A stretch of DNA of 9,409 nucleotides from CADEFQ01 sp035342635 (GCA_035342635.1 DAOQXO010000096.1:1-9409); one strand, 5' to 3'. Shown: positions 1 to 6,918, counted from the stretch's first letter. Notes: a model not told the origin generated them from the letters alone. A program made the numbers and translations.

Positions 1-1067
1 ACCTGGGCACGGCGGATATCGAGCCTGTCGATGATGCCCATCAGGCTGCGCATCGTCTTGGGCGGCGCGGTGATCACGAGCGCGTTGTTCTCCGGGTCAG
101 CCCAGATCGTCGAATTGCGCTCGGCCTGGGCCGCCGCGCCGCCGGCCGTGGCGCCGGCCGCGCCACCGGCAGCGGCCGCCACTCCCGTGATCTGCTCCTT
201 CAGTTTGCTGGCGACCTTCTCGGCATCGGAGTAGCGCAGGTAGCGCACCTGCGTGTCGCCGCCGGATTCGAGCGGCGTGTCGAGATGCGCGATCAGCGCC
301 TTGACGCGCAGGCGGGCGGCCTGCTCGCCGCTGATCAGCACGCTGTTCGAGCGATCGTCCGCGACCAGCTTGAGCGAGGCGCCGACGCCGGCACCGCCTT
401 CGGCGCTCGCCGCCCCCTGCACGAGCTGGGTCACGACGCGCACCACTTCGGTGGCCGACGCATTCTGCATCGGGATCACCTCGATTTCGGCGTCGCCCGC
501 CTGGTCGATGCGCCGGATGATGCGCACGATGCGGTTCACGTTGTTCGCGCGGTCCGAAATGATCAGCATGTTCGAGGCGGGATACGCCGCGAGATGCCCG
601 TACTGCGGGATCAGCGGCCGCAGGATCGGCACGAGCTGCGCCGCGCTCACGTTCCTCACCGCGATCACCTGGGTGACGATCTCGTCCGAGGTCGAGCTGA
701 CGCGGTCGGGCAGGTCGTTCGACGGGAACTGGCGGGCGTTGGCGTCGGGGATGATCTTGATGATGTCGCCGGTCTGCATCGCGACGAAGCCGTGCACCTG
801 CAGGATCGACAGGAACGCCTGGTAAAACGCTTCCGGTGTCATCGGCGTGGTGGACAGCATGGTGACCTGCTGGCGGCCGACGCGCGGATCGATGATGAAG
901 TTCTTGCCCGTCGCCGCGCTCACCGCCTCGACGATCTGCGTGATGTCGGCGTCCTTGAAGTTCGGCGTGATGCGCGGGCCCTGCTGCTGCGCGCTCGCGG
1001 CGCCGGCGAGGGTGAGGAGTGCCGCAAACGCGGCAACGCGCGCGCGCTGGAGTACTGCAGGTGTCAT
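1..1067 (-). CDS. gspD: Type II secretion system outer-membrane secretin GspD, N-terminal part (partial)
   Basis: GspD forms the multimeric outer-membrane channel through which type II secretion exports folded proteins. The gene starts with ATG at 1067 and is still open at position 1, giving 355 residues. Residues 1-26 form a signal peptide (basic start, hydrophobic core, AASA cleavage site before QQQ). An N0 domain follows (about 31-108, with NFKDADITQIVEAVSAATGKNFIIDP), then N1 (about 128-190, with VIAVRNVSAAQLVPILRPLIPQYG), N2 (about 193-265, with VADDRSNSVLISG) and N3 (from about 272). N3 carries a Gly/Ala-rich insertion at about 295-315, common in GspD loops, followed by ADPENNALVITAPP. 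The secretin pore domain and any S-domain lie outside the window. The start is 7 bases after the gspC stop, with GGAG at 1080-1083 inside the end of gspC as a somewhat distant ribosome site. GspC and GspD touch through the HR and N0 domains, which fits the adjacency. Other secretins such as PilQ or HofQ are less likely because of the GspC neighbour. Confidence 0.95.
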   Translation of the reverse strand, partial: MTPAVLQRARVAAFAALLTLAGAASAQQQGPRITPNFKDADITQIVEAVSAATGKNFIIDPRVGRQQVTMLSTTPMTPEAFYQAFLSILQVHGFVAMQTGDIIKIIPDANARQFPSNDLPDRVSSTSDEIVTQVIAVRNVSAAQLVPILRPLIPQYGHLAAYPASNMLIISDRANNVNRIVRIIRRIDQAGDAEIEVIPMQNASATEVVRVVTQLVQGAASAEGGAGVGASLKLVADDRSNSVLISGEQAARLRVKALIAHLDTPLESGGDTQVRYLRYSDAEKVASKLKEQITGVAAAAGGAAGATAGGAAAQAERNSTIWADPENNALVITAPPKTMRSLMGIIDRLDIRRAQ

Positions 1068-1074
1068 GGCAGGC

Positions 1075-2088
1075 TTAGTCTCCACGGTTTTCGGTCGGTG
1101 GGCTGACCGGCTGCTCTTCGAGTTGGGATTCGTCGGCAATCTCGACGCCGCCGTCGAGCGCGGCCTGGGCCGCATCGGGCAGCGGCGGAGGGCTGCCGAG
1201 CTGCTCGGCTTCGGCTGCGATCTGGGCCATGTCGAGCGTCAGCTCCTGTTCGCGCCCGCTGCGCATCACCGTCACGCGCGCCTGGGCCGAACTGCCGAGG
1301 GTGTTGAAGATCTCCCCGCCGCGGGCGGGATCATCGAGCGGCGTGCCGTTGATCGCGGTGACGAGATCGCCCGGCCGCAGGCCGAGGCGCGAAAAGGCTG
1401 CGCGGTTGCGCCCAGGATAGACCCGGTAACCACGCTGCTTACCCTCGGCGAACACCGGCTGCGGGCGCATCACGTCGCCGATCAGCCCGGGGTCGGTCTC
1501 GATCATTCTGCGCATGCGATCGAGGATCTGCACGTCGGCGGTTGTGGGCCGCTGGGTGGGCATCGGCGCCGGCGCAACGGACGCCATGCCGGCGGCGTGC
1601 TGCTGGGGCAGCAGCAGCGATTCGAGCGCGCCGGCGCGCTCGAGCACCACGCGGTCCGGGAACACCGAATCGAGCCTGGCACCGCCCGGCACAGTGTCGC
1701 CCACCATGATCACCTTGGCGGTGGCGGCGCTCTCGCCGAGGATTGCGATGCCGGTCTTCGGATCGGTATTGGCGATCACGCCGGTGAGCACGAGCGCCAT
1801 GCTGGTCGGCGGCGCGTCGGCGGCATTGCCGGTGCCGGGTGACACCTCGGCCTGGCCGAAAAGCTGGGCGCCGACCAGTGCCGCGACGTCGAACCGGGCC
1901 GGCACAGGCATCGGTTCGATGTCGATCGGGGCGGCGGGATCGGATCCGGCGATGTCGGTCACCAGCACCGCGCCCTGTACGCCGAGCCCGAGCGCGAGCG
2001 CCCAGGTCGCGATCCGTGGCCCGTGCGCGATCAGCAGCCCTTTCAAGGCATCTGGCGAGGGCACGCCCTGCAGCACGGTCGTGGTCAT
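1075..2088 (-). CDS. gspC: Type II secretion system inner-membrane protein GspC with PDZ domain
   Basis: GspC links the inner-membrane platform of the type II secretion system to the secretin and helps select substrates. The protein is 337 residues from the ATG at 2088. It has a short cytoplasmic N-terminus and one membrane segment at about 27-45. A periplasmic HR domain lies at about 68-160 (LFGQ at 76-79, ALVLTGVIA at 98-106, VGD at 129-131). A Pro/Ala/Gln-rich linker follows at about 160-185, then a PDZ-type domain at about 187-290 with the GLRPGDLVTAINGTPL signature at 236-251. An acidic, Pro-rich tail follows (about 295-337). It is the first gene of the visible gsp operon. The start is uncertain. 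ATG at 2100 (four residues longer) is the alternative, and neither has a good ribosome site; AGG lies only three bases before the 2088 ATG. A longer in-frame extension to 2226 overlaps clpS and is unlikely. The family call rests on the TM-HR-PDZ layout and the gspD neighbour. Confidence 0.9.
   Translation of the reverse strand: MTTTVLQGVPSPDALKGLLIAHGPRIATWALALGLGVQGAVLVTDIAGSDPAAPIDIEPMPVPARFDVAALVGAQLFGQAEVSPGTGNAADAPPTSMALVLTGVIANTDPKTGIAILGESAATAKVIMVGDTVPGGARLDSVFPDRVVLERAGALESLLLPQQHAAGMASVAPAPMPTQRPTTADVQILDRMRRMIETDPGLIGDVMRPQPVFAEGKQRGYRVYPGRNRAAFSRLGLRPGDLVTAINGTPLDDPARGGEIFNTLGSSAQARVTVMRSGREQELTLDMAQIAAEAEQLGSPPPLPDAAQAALDGGVEIADESQLEEQPVSPPTENRGD
1598..1616. repeat. Perfect 8-bp hairpin inside gspC
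   Basis: TGCTGCTG (1598-1605) and CAGCAGCA (1609-1616) pair perfectly around a three-base loop. On the gspC strand it encodes Leu-Leu-Leu-Pro-Gln-Gln-His, at the end of the HR domain and the start of the linker to the PDZ domain. It is not a terminator; no T-run follows. Confidence 0.6.
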
Positions 2089-2204
2089 CCGCCTAATCAT
2101 ACGGGGGTGTCGATAGCGCTCACAAGCGACTGTTTCCGCAAGAAATCGTGACCCCCTGTATCCCGCCCTTGTGTTGCCATCCGGCGACCCATATAAAAGG
2201 TCAA
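2089..2204. promoter_or_regulatory. Divergent gspC/clpS intergenic region
   Basis: This short spacer separates the start codons of gspC (minus) and clpS (plus) and must hold the promoters for both units unless transcription enters from elsewhere. The clpS side has a good promoter-like pair (see separate entry). On the gspC side I could not find a convincing -35/-10 pair; TTGCGG on the minus strand has no matching -10 at 17 bases. A small inverted repeat, CGCT-CACA-AGCG, lies in the middle; it is too short to call an operator. Confidence 0.5.
2168..2197 (+). promoter_or_regulatory. Candidate clpS-clpA promoter, sigma-70-like and sigma-32-like
   Basis: TTGTGT at 2169-2174 and TATAAA at 2192-2197 are exactly 17 bases apart, matching the sigma-70 consensus at 3 of 6 and 5 of 6 positions. 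The same DNA also reads CTTGTGT (2168-2174), 12 bases, then ACCCATATA (2187-2195), which resembles the sigma-32 heat-shock consensus CTTGAAA / CCCCATnTA, with 8 of 9 in the -10 element. Either reading would start RNA at about 2202-2205, almost on the clpS ATG at 2205, leaving the AAAGG ribosome-site-like sequence (2196-2200) untranscribed. So the mRNA would be leaderless, or the true promoter lies further upstream and this is a chance match. Confidence 0.4.
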
Positions 2205-2525
2205 ATGGCTGACATCGAGCCCACACGGCCGGACGGCGGCGTACTCGTCGAGGAAGCGACCCCCAAGCTGAAACGACCGCCGCTGTTCCAGGTCATATTA
2301 CTGAACGATGATTACACGCCGATGGAATTCGTCGTCGACGTGCTGGAGCGGTTCTTCGGCATGAATCGCCCGCAGGCGACGAGGGTGATGCTGGAGGTGC
2401 ACATGAAGGGCAAGGGCGTTTGCGGCGTCTTCAGCTACGAAATCGCCGAAACCAAGGTGGCGCAGGTCACCACCTACGCGCGGGACAACCAGCACCCGCT
2501 GATGTGCACGCTGGAGGAGGCCTGA
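2205..2525 (+). CDS. clpS: ClpS, ATP-dependent Clp protease adaptor (N-recognin)
   Basis: ClpS binds proteins whose N-terminal residue is Leu, Phe, Trp or Tyr and hands them to ClpA for unfolding and ClpP degradation in the cytoplasm. The product is 106 residues, the same as E. coli ClpS. The substrate-pocket residues fall at the same numbers as in E. coli: Asn34, Asp35, Asp36, Thr38, Met40 (gatekeeper), Met62 and His66. Other family segments are LLNDDYTPMEFVVDVLERFF (32-51), GKGVCGVF (69-76), EIAETKV (79-85) and HPLMCTLE (97-104). The flexible N-terminal tail (about 1-24) is acidic and Pro-rich. ATG at 2205 was chosen over an upstream in-frame GTG at 2148 because it gives the family length and has AAAGG four bases upstream. 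The stop overlaps the clpA start by one base. Confidence 0.97.
   Translation: MADIEPTRPDGGVLVEEATPKLKRPPLFQVILLNDDYTPMEFVVDVLERFFGMNRPQATRVMLEVHMKGKGVCGVFSYEIAETKVAQVTTYARDNQHPLMCTLEEA
2513..2520 (+). promoter_or_regulatory. Strong ribosome binding site for clpA inside clpS
   Basis: GGAGGAGG lies in the last codons of clpS, four bases before the clpA ATG at 2525. The clpS stop and clpA start share one base (TGATG), so clpA translation is probably coupled to that of clpS. This site also fixes the clpA start against the longer in-frame reading that begins at 2420. Confidence 0.8.
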
Positions 2526-4783
2526 TGCTGTCGTCCGAACTCGAATATTGCCTGAATGATGCCTTTCGCGAAGCGCGCGACTCGAGGCATGAGTTCCTGA
2601 CGGTCGAGCACCTGCTCTACAGCATCGTCGAGACCACCCGCGTGCGCGAGATCCTGCGCGCCTGCGGCGCCGACATCGCGAAGCTGAAGCCGGAGCTGCA
2701 CGCCCACATCCAGGAGACGACCCCGCGGCTGCCCGAGGGCGACGATCGCGAGGTGCAGCCGACGCTCGGCTTCCAGCGCGTGCTGCAGCGGGCGGTGTTC
2801 CACGTGCAGTCGAGCGGCGGCAAGGAGGTCGGCGTTGGCAATGCGCTGGTCGCGATCTTCAGCGAGAAGCAGTCGCACGCGGTCTACCTGCTCGAGAAGC
2901 AGGGCGTCACGCGCCTCGATGTCGTCAATTACGTCTCGCATGGGCTTTCCAAGGTCGCCGAGGAGAAGCCGGAGGTGGGGGGCGAGCAGGGCGATGGCGA
3001 GGGCGAGGGCGGTGGAGCGCTCGAGAAGTACACGGTGAACCTGAACCGCGAAGCCCAAGCGGGCCGTATCGATCCGCTGATCGGCCGTCAGCTCGAGGTC
3101 GAACGCACCATCGAGATCCTGTGCCGCCGCCGCAAGAACAACCCGCTGTACGTCGGCGAGGCCGGCGTCGGCAAGACCGCCATCGCCGAGGGGCTCGCGC
3201 GGTTGATCGTCGAGGGCAAGGTGCCCGACGTGCTCGCCGAGAGCACGATCTACGCGCTCGACATGGGCGCGCTGGTCGCCGGCACCAAGTACCGCGGCGA
3301 TTTCGAGAAGCGCCTGAAGGGCGTGATCACCGAGCTGAAGAAGCATCCGGGCGCGATTCTGTTCATCGACGAGATCCACACCGTGATCGGCGCGGGCGCC
3401 GCGTCGGGCGGCGTAATGGACGCGTCCAACCTCATCAAACCAGTGCTGACGAGCGGCGAGATCCGCTGCATCGGCTCGACCACCTACCAGGAATTCCGCG
3501 GCATCTTCGAGAAGGACCACGCGCTCGCGCGCCGCTTCCAGAAGATCGATGTCGTCGAGCCGAGCGTGGCCGAGACGATCGACATCCTGCGGGGGCTCAG
3601 GTCGCGCTTCGAGGAACATCACGCCATCACCTATACCGACGAGGCGCTGCGGGCCGCGGCGGAACTGGCATCGCGCCACATCAACGACCGCCACCTGCCC
3701 GACAAGGCGATCGACGTGGTCGACGAGGCCGGCGCGCGCCTGCGGCTGAAGCCTGCCGGGGAGCGCGAGCTCGTGGTCGACGTGCCGCAGATCGAGGACG
3801 TGGTGGCGCGCATCGCGCGCATCCCGGCCAAGAGCGTCTCCACCAGCGATCGCGAGGTGCTGCGCAATCTCGAGCGCAACCTCAAGCTGGTGATCTTCGG
3901 GCAGGACAATGCGATCGAGACGCTGGCGGCGGCCATCAAGATGGCCCGCTCGGGACTCGGCGACCAGCGCAAGCCGACCGGCAGCTTCCTGTTCGCGGGC
4001 CCGACCGGTGTCGGCAAGACCGAGGTCACGCGCCAGCTCGCGCTTGCGCTCGGCGTCGAGTTCATCCGCTTCGACATGTCCGAATACATGGAGCGCCACA
4101 CCGTGTCGCGGCTGATCGGTGCGCCGCCCGGCTACGTCGGCTTCGATCAGGGCGGACTGCTGACCGAGGCGATCAGCAAGCACCCGCACTGCGTGCTGCT
4201 GCTCGACGAAATCGAGAAGGCCCACCCGGACGTGTTCAACCTGCTGCTGCAGGTCATGGACCACGGCACGCTGACCGACAACAACGGCCGCAAGGCGGAC
4301 TTCCGCCACGTCACCATCGTGATGACGACCAATGCCGGTGCGCAGGAGATGAGCCGGCCGTCGATCGGCTTCACGCAGCAGGACAACGCCAGTGACGGCA
4401 TGGAAGCGGTGCGGCGGCTGTTCTCACCCGAGTTCCGCAACCGGCTCGACGCGATCATCCAGTTCGCGCCGCTCGATGCCGCCACGATCGAGCGCGTGGT
4501 CGAGAAGCTGCTGGTCGAGGTCGAAGCGCAGCTCGAGCAGAAGCGTGTGATGCTCACGATCGACGAGGCGGCGCGCCGCTGGATCGCGCAGAAGGGCTAC
4601 GACCCGAAGATGGGTGCACGGCCGATGGCGCGGCTGATCCAGGACCACATCAAGCGCCCGCTCGCCGAGGAACTGCTGTTCGGCAGACTGGTGAACGGCG
4701 GACAGGTGCGCGTCTCGCTGGCGGCCGACGGCGACGGACTGTCGCTCGAGAGCGCGCCACTCGAGGAGCCGGTGCCGGCCTGA
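2525..4783 (+). CDS. clpA: ClpA, AAA+ unfoldase subunit of the ClpAP protease
   Basis: ClpA is a hexameric ATPase that unfolds substrates and threads them into ClpP. It takes N-degron substrates from ClpS. The protein has 752 residues (E. coli 758) and aligns throughout. The N-domain covers about 1-145 (HEFLTVEHLL, TLGFQRVLQRAVFHVQSSG) and is the ClpS docking site. An acidic, Gly-rich linker follows at about 147-165. AAA+ module D1 has Walker A GEAGVGKT (211-218), Walker B LFIDE (279-283) and pore loop KYRG. Module D2 has Walker A GPTGVGKT (492-499), Walker B LLLDE (558-562) and pore loop GYVG. IGF at 614-616 is the ClpP-docking tripeptide (IGL in E. coli). There is no ClpB-type coiled-coil middle domain, so ClpB and ClpC are excluded. 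It is translated with clpS and converges on infA, with 19 bases between stops. No key residue is missing. Confidence 0.98.
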   Translation: MLSSELEYCLNDAFREARDSRHEFLTVEHLLYSIVETTRVREILRACGADIAKLKPELHAHIQETTPRLPEGDDREVQPTLGFQRVLQRAVFHVQSSGGKEVGVGNALVAIFSEKQSHAVYLLEKQGVTRLDVVNYVSHGLSKVAEEKPEVGGEQGDGEGEGGGALEKYTVNLNREAQAGRIDPLIGRQLEVERTIEILCRRRKNNPLYVGEAGVGKTAIAEGLARLIVEGKVPDVLAESTIYALDMGALVAGTKYRGDFEKRLKGVITELKKHPGAILFIDEIHTVIGAGAASGGVMDASNLIKPVLTSGEIRCIGSTTYQEFRGIFEKDHALARRFQKIDVVEPSVAETIDILRGLRSRFEEHHAITYTDEALRAAAELASRHINDRHLPDKAIDVVDEAGARLRLKPAGERELVVDVPQIEDVVARIARIPAKSVSTSDREVLRNLERNLKLVIFGQDNAIETLAAAIKMARSGLGDQRKPTGSFLFAGPTGVGKTEVTRQLALALGVEFIRFDMSEYMERHTVSRLIGAPPGYVGFDQGGLLTEAISKHPHCVLLLDEIEKAHPDVFNLLLQVMDHGTLTDNNGRKADFRHVTIVMTTNAGAQEMSRPSIGFTQQDNASDGMEAVRRLFSPEFRNRLDAIIQFAPLDAATIERVVEKLLVEVEAQLEQKRVMLTIDEAARRWIAQKGYDPKMGARPMARLIQDHIKRPLAEELLFGRLVNGGQVRVSLAADGDGLSLESAPLEEPVPA

Positions 4784-4796
4784 GGCGGCGGAGGCG

Positions 4797-4814
4797 CGCG
4801 GCTCAGCGGCCGCG
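4797..4814. repeat. GC hairpin at the clpA/infA convergent junction
   Basis: CGCGGC (4797-4802) and GCCGCG (4809-4814) form a perfect six-base-pair stem around a six-base loop that contains the infA stop codon. No T-run follows on either strand, so it is not a classical intrinsic terminator. The right arm also encodes the last codons of infA (Arg-Gly-Arg), so the symmetry could be chance in GC-rich DNA. Confidence 0.3.
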
Positions 4815-5021
4815 ATAGACGATTCGGCCCTTGCTGAGATCGTAGGGCGTGAGTTCGACCGTGACCTGGTCGCCGGTGAGGATGCGGATGTAGTTCTTGC
4901 GCATCTTTCCCGAGATATGCGCAGTGACGACGTGTCCGTTCTTCAGCTGGACCCGGAAGGTCGTGTTCGGCAAAGTCTCGATGACTTCGCCCTCCATCTG
5001 TATGGCGTCTTCTTTGGACAT
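4803..5021 (-). CDS. infA: Translation initiation factor IF-1
   Basis: IF-1 is a small OB-fold protein that binds the ribosomal A site on the 30S subunit and works with IF-2 and IF-3 in translation initiation. The product is 72 residues, the standard length. It shows the family sequence throughout: SKEDAIQMEGEVIETLPN (2-19), FRVQLKNGHVVTAHISGKMR (22-41), and IRILTGDQVTVELTPYDLSK (45-64) before the terminal GRIVYRGR. GGAAA lies about six bases upstream of the ATG as a modest ribosome site. It lies 45 bases downstream of aat in the same direction and is probably the last gene of the trxB unit, although a promoter of its own inside aat cannot be excluded. Next to it, clpA runs the opposite way. 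Confidence 0.98.
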   Translation of the reverse strand: MSKEDAIQMEGEVIETLPNTTFRVQLKNGHVVTAHISGKMRKNYIRILTGDQVTVELTPYDLSKGRIVYRGR

Positions 5022-5066
5022 GCAGTTTCCGTTGAAAGGCGCGCGGATTCTGCATAAAGCGGCCCC

Positions 5067-5762
5067 TCAGGTCCAGTGTTGCGGCTTTTCCCCCACAATG
5101 AGGCGCGCGAGCAGCGCCGAGAATTCCGCCCTCGGCAGCGGGCGGCTTCCCAGGCTGCGCAAGTGCGTCGAGGCGAGCTGGCAGTCGATCAGCTCGATGC
5201 CGCGCGCCGGACAGGATTCGACCAGCGCGGCCAGCGCGGTCTTTGAGGCATCGCGTTCGCGCGAGAACATCGATTCGCCGAAGAACACGCTCCCGAGCGC
5301 AACGCCGTAGAGGCCGCCGACGAGTCGCCCCTCGCGCCAGGTTTCGATGCTGTGCGCGTAGCCGAGGCCGGCGAGCGTCACGTAGGCGGCACGCATCTCG
5401 GGCGTGATCCAGCTGCCGCGCTCGCGCTCGCGGTCGCGCGGCGCGGCGCAGGAGTCGACCACGGCCTCGAAATCACGATTGAATGTAGTCGTAAAGCCTC
5501 GGTTTCTAATGACTTTATCGAGGCTCCTGCGGCGGCGAAACTCGCCGGGAAAGAGCACCTCGCGGGGATCGGGTGCCCACCAGAGAATCGGCTGGCCCGG
5601 CGAGTACCAGGGAAAGATGCCGCGCCGGTAGGCCGCCAGCAGCCGGCGCGGACCGAGGTCGCCGCCCGCCGCCAACAGGCCGGCGGGTTCGTCGAGTGCC
5701 TGCTCGAGAGCGGGAAACCACTCGGGCTCGTCTGCGGGCGACAGCCAGGTGATGCGCTTCAT
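5067..5762 (-). CDS. aat: Leucyl/phenylalanyl-tRNA--protein transferase Aat
   Basis: Aat moves Leu or Phe from aminoacyl-tRNA to the N-terminus of proteins that begin with Lys or Arg, making the primary N-degrons that ClpS reads. The protein is 231 residues (E. coli 234). Family motifs in order: GLLAAGGDL (28-36), YRRGIFPWYSPGQPILWWAPDPREVL (45-70), SWITPEM (117-123), GYAHSIE (134-140), GGLYGVALGSVFFGESMFSR (149-168), DASK (171-174) and GIELIDCQ (188-195). Glu163, Asp193 and Gln195 match conserved positions of the E. coli active-site region. ATG at 5762 was chosen over a longer reading to 6101: it gives the family length, has AGGG just upstream, and overlaps the previous stop as ATGA. Residues about 79-99 are encoded by an AT-rich, rare-codon patch with a hairpin (see findings). 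The longer reading lies entirely over the upstream gene and shows no family similarity. Confidence 0.97.
   Translation of the reverse strand: MKRITWLSPADEPEWFPALEQALDEPAGLLAAGGDLGPRRLLAAYRRGIFPWYSPGQPILWWAPDPREVLFPGEFRRRRSLDKVIRNRGFTTTFNRDFEAVVDSCAAPRDRERERGSWITPEMRAAYVTLAGLGYAHSIETWREGRLVGGLYGVALGSVFFGESMFSRERDASKTALAALVESCPARGIELIDCQLASTHLRSLGSRPLPRAEFSALLARLIVGEKPQHWT
5495..5525. repeat. Inverted repeat in an AT-rich patch of aat
   Basis: AGCCTCG (5495-5501) and CGAGGCT (5519-5525) are perfect seven-base inverted arms around a 17-base AT-rich loop. The element sits in the most AT-rich part of aat (about 5475-5525), where codons such as AGA, CGA, ACT and ACA cluster. It is not followed by a T-run in the gene's direction. 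Confidence 0.5.
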
Positions 5763-6910
5763 CGCCCTGGGCCGCGCAGCGCCTGGCGGAACGGGAGGTG
5801 CATGGCGACTTCGGCGGCGTACTGGTCTACGGCGCGACCCTCGCGCTCGAGGTGCGCGCCGATCGCCGCCCGGAACTGCGCATCGACGATGAAGTGCGCG
5901 GAGCGGGTCAGCGCAGGCTCGAAGCCGCGGGCGACCTTGTGCTCGCCCTGAGTGCCGGGTTCGAAGTGGGCGAGGCCCTGTTCGATGCAGTACTCGATGC
6001 CCTGGTGGTAGCAGGTCTCGAAGTGCAGGCTGTGGAAGTCCGCGGCGGCACCCCAGTAGCGCCCGTACAGCGTGGCGTTCGAGCGAAAGAAAATCGCGCA
6101 TGCGACCAGTCTGTCACGCCACATCGCGGCCTTGACCATCAGCGCCTCGCCGAGGCGCTGCGCGGCATGGGTGAAGAACTCGCGCGTCAGGTAGGGCAGG
6201 TGTCCGTGGCGCAGGAAGGTATCTCGGTGCAGGGCGTAGATCGCATCGAGTCGCGGGGCATCGAGTGCGCCGGCGCTCCAGGTTTCGAAGCTGATGCCCA
6301 TTTCGGCGACACGGCGTCGCTCGCGTCGGGCCTTCTTGCGCTTCTCGGCCGTGAAGCTCTCGAGGTAATGGTCGAACGAGGTATAGCCATGGTTGTACCA
6401 GTGGAACTGGCAGTCGCGCCGTGCGAGCCAGCCGGCGGCGTCGAGCACTGCGCAGTCCCGCGATGCCGGGAACAGCACGTGCACGGAGGAGGCGTTGCGC
6501 TCGCCCGCCAGTGCTTCGAGCCGCCCGATCAGCCGCCGTGCGGTGGCGGCGTAATCGAGATCGGCGCGCACCAGCAAACGCGGCCCGGTAGCCGGGGTGA
6601 AGGGAACCGCGACTACCAGCTTCGGGTAGTATTCGAGCCCGCTGCGGGCATAGGCCTGCGCCCAGGCGAAATCGAACACGAACTCGCCGTAGGAATGATC
6701 CTTGAGGTAGGCGGGCGCCGCGGCGGCCAGCCCGCGCGCATCGGTGAGCAGTACGTGCGTGCTTGCCCAGCCCGTGTCCGCGCCGACGCAACCCGTGGTT
6801 TCGAGTCCCCGGAGAAATGCGTGGCGCAGGAACGGCGTGCCGTCCGGTACCAGCGCGTCCCAGTCAGGCGGCGCGATTTCCCCGAGGCCGGCGACGACTC
6901 GGCTCTGCAT
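5759..6910 (-). CDS. FemAB/GNAT-like protein of the COG3146 (DUF482) family
   Basis: The 383-residue protein resembles the COG3146 / PF04339 family, described as FemAB-like or GNAT-type and often labelled 'peptidogalycan biosynthesis'. No reaction has been shown that I know of. Recognisable blocks are AYLKDHSYGEFVFDFAWAQA (67-86), YYPKLVVAVPFTPATGPRLL (94-113), HWYNHGYTSFDHYLESF (170-186), a very basic stretch KRKKARRERRR (190-200), LYGRYWGA (281-288) and HFETCYHQGIEYCIEQGL (296-313), then FEPGTQGEHKVARGF (316-330). There is no signal peptide or membrane segment, so it is probably cytoplasmic. It starts 8 bases after the trxB stop and overlaps the aat start by four bases (ATGA), so it is almost certainly cotranscribed with both. 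FemAB proteins and Aat are both built on GNAT-like folds and use aminoacyl-tRNA, which makes an aminoacyl or acyl transferase role possible, but this is inference. The family match is from memory of its motifs. Confidence 0.8.
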   Translation of the reverse strand: MQSRVVAGLGEIAPPDWDALVPDGTPFLRHAFLRGLETTGCVGADTGWASTHVLLTDARGLAAAAPAYLKDHSYGEFVFDFAWAQAYARSGLEYYPKLVVAVPFTPATGPRLLVRADLDYAATARRLIGRLEALAGERNASSVHVLFPASRDCAVLDAAGWLARRDCQFHWYNHGYTSFDHYLESFTAEKRKKARRERRRVAEMGISFETWSAGALDAPRLDAIYALHRDTFLRHGHLPYLTREFFTHAAQRLGEALMVKAAMWRDRLVACAIFFRSNATLYGRYWGAAADFHSLHFETCYHQGIEYCIEQGLAHFEPGTQGEHKVARGFEPALTRSAHFIVDAQFRAAIGAHLEREGRAVDQYAAEVAMHLPFRQALRGPGR

Positions 6911-6918
6911 TGTCCCGT

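Noticed and set aside
285..1106. Open frame of 273 codons opposite gspD
   Set aside because: It is Arg/His/Asp-rich without motifs, while the minus strand encodes an unmistakable secretin.
2474..4309. Long open frame (611 codons) on the minus strand opposite clpA
   Set aside because: It is an antisense shadow of clpA with biased composition and no recognisable domain.
4797..4814. Possible bidirectional terminator between clpA and infA
   Set aside because: The stem is only six base pairs, has no T-run on either side, and overlaps infA codons, so I list it only as a weak hairpin.
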